Shown: one piece after another, positions 38,299 to 40,319 of the stretch | Layout of the letters: every line of letters starts with the position of its first letter | How positions within the stretch are numbered: position 1 is the first letter of the stretch | The notes under the pieces: model-generated | What the model was told of the DNA's origin: nothing | The model's input: the letters and a program-made list of their open reading frames with translations, nothing else | The model's database searches: none | Program-made: the position numbers and the translations under genes | Assembly (NCBI GenBank): GCA_964612855.1 | Contig: CAZTDR010000018.1 | Coordinates: 1 to 40,319, forward strand | Direction: 5' to 3' | Length of the DNA: 40,319 nt | Source of the DNA: DATIJJ01 sp964612855 | GTDB taxonomy: Bacteria > Pseudomonadota > Gammaproteobacteria > DSM-16500

Positions 38299-38319
38299 CT
38301 CAATTAAATATTTTAATAT
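38291..38319 (+). promoter_or_regulatory. Rightward early promoter
   Basis: TTGACA (38291-38296), a 17-base spacer, TAATAT (38314-38319). It lies 30 bases before the replication initiator gene and drives the operon crossing the junction. Confidence 0.82.
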
Positions 38320-38348
38320 GTTAAATTCATTGAAAAGGAGCTTTCTTG

Positions 38349-39341
38349 GTGAGAGATTTCGCACAGATAAAAACAAATTTTTGGCTAGAAGAAAAAAGGC
38401 TTATCGCTAGTTACGGCGGAAGTATTAATCATATAGCGCTCATGCTCTACTTAAGAACATGCCCACTATCAAATATGATCGGTGTATTTTATTTACCCAT
38501 TGAAGTGGCTGCCAAGGGGCTTCTAAGCCCCTTCGAAGGGGCTTCGAAGTGGATAATTGAGCTCGAGGAATGGGGTCTAATTTCGTACGATTATGATTAT
38601 GAGTATGTGTGGGTTAAAACGATGGCACTTGAGCAGGTTGGGGGTAAACTAAAGAAGGAGGATAACAAGGCGAAGGGGGCAAGGAAAAACTACGGCGAGC
38701 TACCAATGCTGCGGTTTTTGAGCGATTTCTATCACATGTACAAAGAGACATTTTGGCTGGAAAATGAGCGAAAAGCAGATGACTCTTCGAAGCCCCTTCG
38801 AAGCCCCTTCGAAGCCCCTTCGAAGCAAGAAATAAGAAATAAGAAAGAAGAAATAAGAAATAAGAAAGAAGAAAACAATATACAGCCTGCGGCTGCCTCT
38901 TCTTCAAAAAACAAGAAATCTAAATTTTCACAAAAAGAACTTGAGATTGGCGCCGAGGTTGTTTCTTTCTTGGTCAGCACTACAAAGAAGAATTTTGGGC
39001 TTATCGAAAGTCACTATGAGCATATTGTGAAAAGGGTTCGGCAAGGAGTCTCTGTGGACGACATGAAAAAAGTTATTTTGTTTAAGTCAAAGCAATGGCT
39101 GCATTTGCCAAGTTTTAGCGGAAACCTAAATCCAGCAACCCTTTTTCGTGATTCTAAGTTTGATGGTTATTTGCTAGAGGCAAACGGGGAGGGTGGCTTT
39201 TTTGAAAAGCCGGAAATTGTGAAAGAGCAAGAATTGACACTTGCACAAAGAAATGCACGGAACATGTTAAAAATAGTCGAGGAGATGGAAGATGAAGAAA
39301 GTAAGCAAAAAGTTGATAATTCAGCTGATGATTTTTATTAG
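38349..39341 (+). CDS. Lambda O-like replication initiator (phage replisome organiser)
   Basis: 330 residues from GTG 38349, 8 bases after AAGGAG. A TTG at 38346 is possible. The N-terminal winged-helix-type domain (FAQIKTNFWLEEKRLIASYG ... to about 85) is separated from the C-terminal Phg_2220-like domain (GAEVVSFLVSTTKKNFGLIE ... LPSFSGNLNPATLFRDSKFD) by a low-complexity linker EIRNKKEEIRNKKEE. The linker DNA is made of iterons and purine repeats, as in lambda O where the origin lies inside the gene. It should bind these iterons and recruit the P-like loader downstream. Confidence 0.85.
   Translation: MRDFAQIKTNFWLEEKRLIASYGGSINHIALMLYLRTCPLSNMIGVFYLPIEVAAKGLLSPFEGASKWIIELEEWGLISYDYDYEYVWVKTMALEQVGGKLKKEDNKAKGARKNYGELPMLRFLSDFYHMYKETFWLENERKADDSSKPLRSPFEAPSKQEIRNKKEEIRNKKEENNIQPAAASSSKNKKSKFSQKELEIGAEVVSFLVSTTKKNFGLIESHYEHIVKRVRQGVSVDDMKKVILFKSKQWLHLPSFSGNLNPATLFRDSKFDGYLLEANGEGGFFEKPEIVKEQELTLAQRNARNMLKIVEEMEDEESKQKVDNSADDFY
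38520..38552. repeat. Iteron cluster 1 (three units, 11-bp period)
   Basis: CTTCTAAG, CTTCGAAG and CTTCGAAG start at 38520, 38531 and 38542, exactly 11 bases apart. Each is a palindrome (the first has one change) flanked by CCCC or GGGG. It codes in the N-terminal domain of the initiator gene. Confidence 0.85.
38785..38826. repeat. Iteron cluster 2 (four units, 11-bp period), candidate origin
   Basis: CTTCGAAGCCC starts at 38785, 38796, 38807 and 38818; the last unit is 9 bases long. The 11-bp period places all units on one DNA face. It sits just upstream of an A-rich purine region, the same order (iterons, then unwinding element) as in the lambda origin. Confidence 0.85.
38827..38876. repeat. 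Purine-rich tandem repeat, candidate DNA-unwinding element
   Basis: AAGAAATAAGAAATAAGAAAG (21 bases) occurs twice without change (38827-38847, 38848-38868) and a third time in part. One strand is almost purely A and G, as in the lambda ori unwinding region. It codes for the repeated EIRNKKE linker of the initiator. Confidence 0.85.
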
Positions 39342-39915
39342 CACAAATAATCAACTAAGCAAAGAAATAGAGCCAGAGCTTGTTAAAATGTGGGTGTTGA
39401 TGCTTGATAAATATCCCGAAAAGTTAATCCAAGCTGCTGTGTACGATTATCTCAAAAGCGATGAATCGAAGTATGACAAGGGGAAGATGCCGCAGGTTGG
39501 AGCGATAATCGGCCGAATCGAGAAAATCTACATCGGAAACATGGCAGATATTGAGCTTTTAGCGCAAAAACAATGGGAGCTTTCGCGTGATTGGTACGAT
39601 GTCGAAAGCTACAATTCCTACAATTATCAGTGGAAAGACTGCATAAAGCGAGAAATTCCTGATGGATTGATGGAGATGACAAAGGCGGTAATTGAATCCA
39701 TGGGGGGTGTTTTTAAAATCTTTAAGACTTCGACAGAGGAAAATCTGATTTTCTGGCGCAAAGACTTTATTGCTAAATTTTTAGACAGATACAGGGCTGA
39801 AAAGTTGGCGGAAATAGAAAGCGGAAACTTTGTACGGCTTGATGGCATAAAATATGTTGATTTTGTTGAATCTAAGGGGTCAACGTCAAGCGTTGGTATG
39901 TTCGGCAATAGATAG
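39292..39915 (+). CDS. Candidate helicase loader (lambda P-like position)
   Basis: 207 residues. ATG 39292 follows GAGGAGATGGAAG and overlaps the initiator gene by 50 bases. Residues about 25-75 (ELVKMWVLMLDKYPEKLIQA ... MPQVGAIIGRIEKI) match the pattern of phage helicase loader/inhibitor proteins (W-x3-L-x2-Y ... A ... PxxGxI). The rest is helical and ends GSTSSVGMFGNR. Its place right after the O-like gene is the usual O-P order. The sequence itself is weakly diagnostic. Confidence 0.65.
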   Translation: MKKVSKKLIIQLMIFISTNNQLSKEIEPELVKMWVLMLDKYPEKLIQAAVYDYLKSDESKYDKGKMPQVGAIIGRIEKIYIGNMADIELLAQKQWELSRDWYDVESYNSYNYQWKDCIKREIPDGLMEMTKAVIESMGGVFKIFKTSTEENLIFWRKDFIAKFLDRYRAEKLAEIESGNFVRLDGIKYVDFVESKGSTSSVGMFGNR

Positions 39916-39955
39916 GTAGCGGGTAGGTAAAAATAATTTAATGGCGAGGATAAAA

Positions 39956-40177
39956 ATGAGTTTAAATGAAAATGAATGTTCAAATTGTCACTGTGAGCTA
40001 TCGAAAGCTAATGGTTGTTTAAAAACTGTGCGAAACAGTGGCTGCAAAATAGACATTGAACGCAGGCCGTTCTGTCATGACTGTTACAAACTTTTTGATG
40101 ATGTTGATAGTGAAGTATGGCTTTATTGTGATTGTTTCAGATGCAGAGATGAGCAAACATATAAAGATTTTCGATAA
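39956..40177 (+). CDS. Cysteine-rich zinc-binding protein, 73 aa
   Basis: ATG 39956 is preferred: GAGGATAAAA fits the operon's start style. ATG 39941 would add five residues. Cysteine pairs CSNCHC, CHDC and CDCFRC (residues about 8-13, 40-43, 58-63) suggest two zinc sites. No family recognised. Confidence 0.7.
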   Translation: MSLNENECSNCHCELSKANGCLKTVRNSGCKIDIERRPFCHDCYKLFDDVDSEVWLYCDCFRCRDEQTYKDFR

Positions 40178-40200
40178 AATTATAAAGAGGGTTGACATAG

Positions 40201-40319
40201 ATGAATAATCACGAACCAAAGATAAATTGTCCAAATTGTTTTCAGCCTACGCAGAAACCTAACGGAAAGTCCAATGTTACTACGGGAATGACTTATTCAG
40301 CCATTTGCGATATGTGTAA
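40201..40319 (+). CDS. 5' part of junction-spanning small zinc-finger protein
   Basis: ATG 40201 follows AGAGGGTTGACATAG. MNNHEPKINCPNCFQPTQKP carries the first zinc knuckle. The frame runs out of the window within the 55-bp repeat and continues at base 1 to the stop at 153-155, for 72 residues in all. The unbroken frame across the join is direct evidence that the map is circular. Confidence 0.85.
   Translation, partial: MNNHEPKINCPNCFQPTQKPNGKSNVTTGMTYSAICDMC
40265..40319. repeat. Right copy of 55-bp terminal direct repeat
   Basis: Identical to bases 1-55. It lies inside the coding sequence that starts at 40201 and continues at the left end of the window. Confidence 0.95.

Noticed and set aside
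38785..38826. CRISPR-like or terminator-like repeat array
   Set aside because: The unit is 11 bases with no spacers and lies within a coding frame; an origin iteron array fits better.
38614..38980. Two overlapping minus-strand frames opposite the initiator gene
   Set aside because: They are shadows of the biased iteron and purine-repeat codons, without starts or ribosome sites.

Overview
The window looks like the complete genome of a short-tailed (podovirus-type) phage. Its first and last 55 bases are identical (1-55 = 40265-40319). A small zinc-finger gene reads straight across that junction (40201 to the end, then 1-155), so the molecule is most simply a circular map of 40,264 bp opened inside a gene. 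Host: the AT-leaning, Shine-Dalgarno-rich sequence and a phage-borne CsrA point to a gammaproteobacterium. This is an inference; no host is shown directly.

Layout. (1) Rightward early operon, 38349 -> end/start -> 3977: a lambda-O-like initiator with an internal iteron origin, a P-like helicase-loader candidate, then about 20 tightly overlapping mini-genes, many with CxxC zinc motifs (YopX, two Lar-like proteins, a tandem zinc-knuckle pair). (2) Hairpin-rich convergence zone, 3978-4273. (3) Short leftward operon, 6881 -> 4274, from a near-consensus promoter. It carries csrA, a DUF1737 protein and small unknowns. (4) Repeat-packed intergenic region, 6960-7427, ending in a candidate late promoter. 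(5) Rightward late operon, 7428 -> 30021, in P22 order: small and large terminase, portal, scaffold, coat, head-completion (gp4-like, gp10-like), three ejection proteins (gp7/gp20/gp16-like), then fibre/spike genes and a lysis cassette (membrane protein, 3-TM holin, GH24 endolysin). (6) Leftward early operon, 38198 -> 30025: HTH regulator, YqaJ-like exonuclease homologue, RecT-like annealing protein, SSB-like protein with a DDIDIPF tail, many small unknowns, a DUF3310 protein, a cluster of tRNA-like genes and a Tad2/DUF2829-like protein.

How it works together. Two divergent early promoters flank the HTH gene region, and a palindrome with core TTGTTGACAA overlaps the -35 boxes of both early promoters around that regulator. 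This suggests one regulator controls replication (right) and recombination (left). Virion and lysis genes form one late transcription unit. No integrase, excisionase or DNA polymerase was recognised, so replication probably relies on the host polymerase, and lysogeny is not supported.

Most unusual: an O-gene origin built of 11-bp-periodic iterons followed by perfect 21-bp purine repeats; a phage CsrA in an operon with duplicated ACGGAG start-site leaders; four adjacent tRNA-like genes, three with non-canonical anticodon or T arms; a gene broken by a 10-bp tandem duplication; and an exonuclease homologue lacking its expected catalytic residues.
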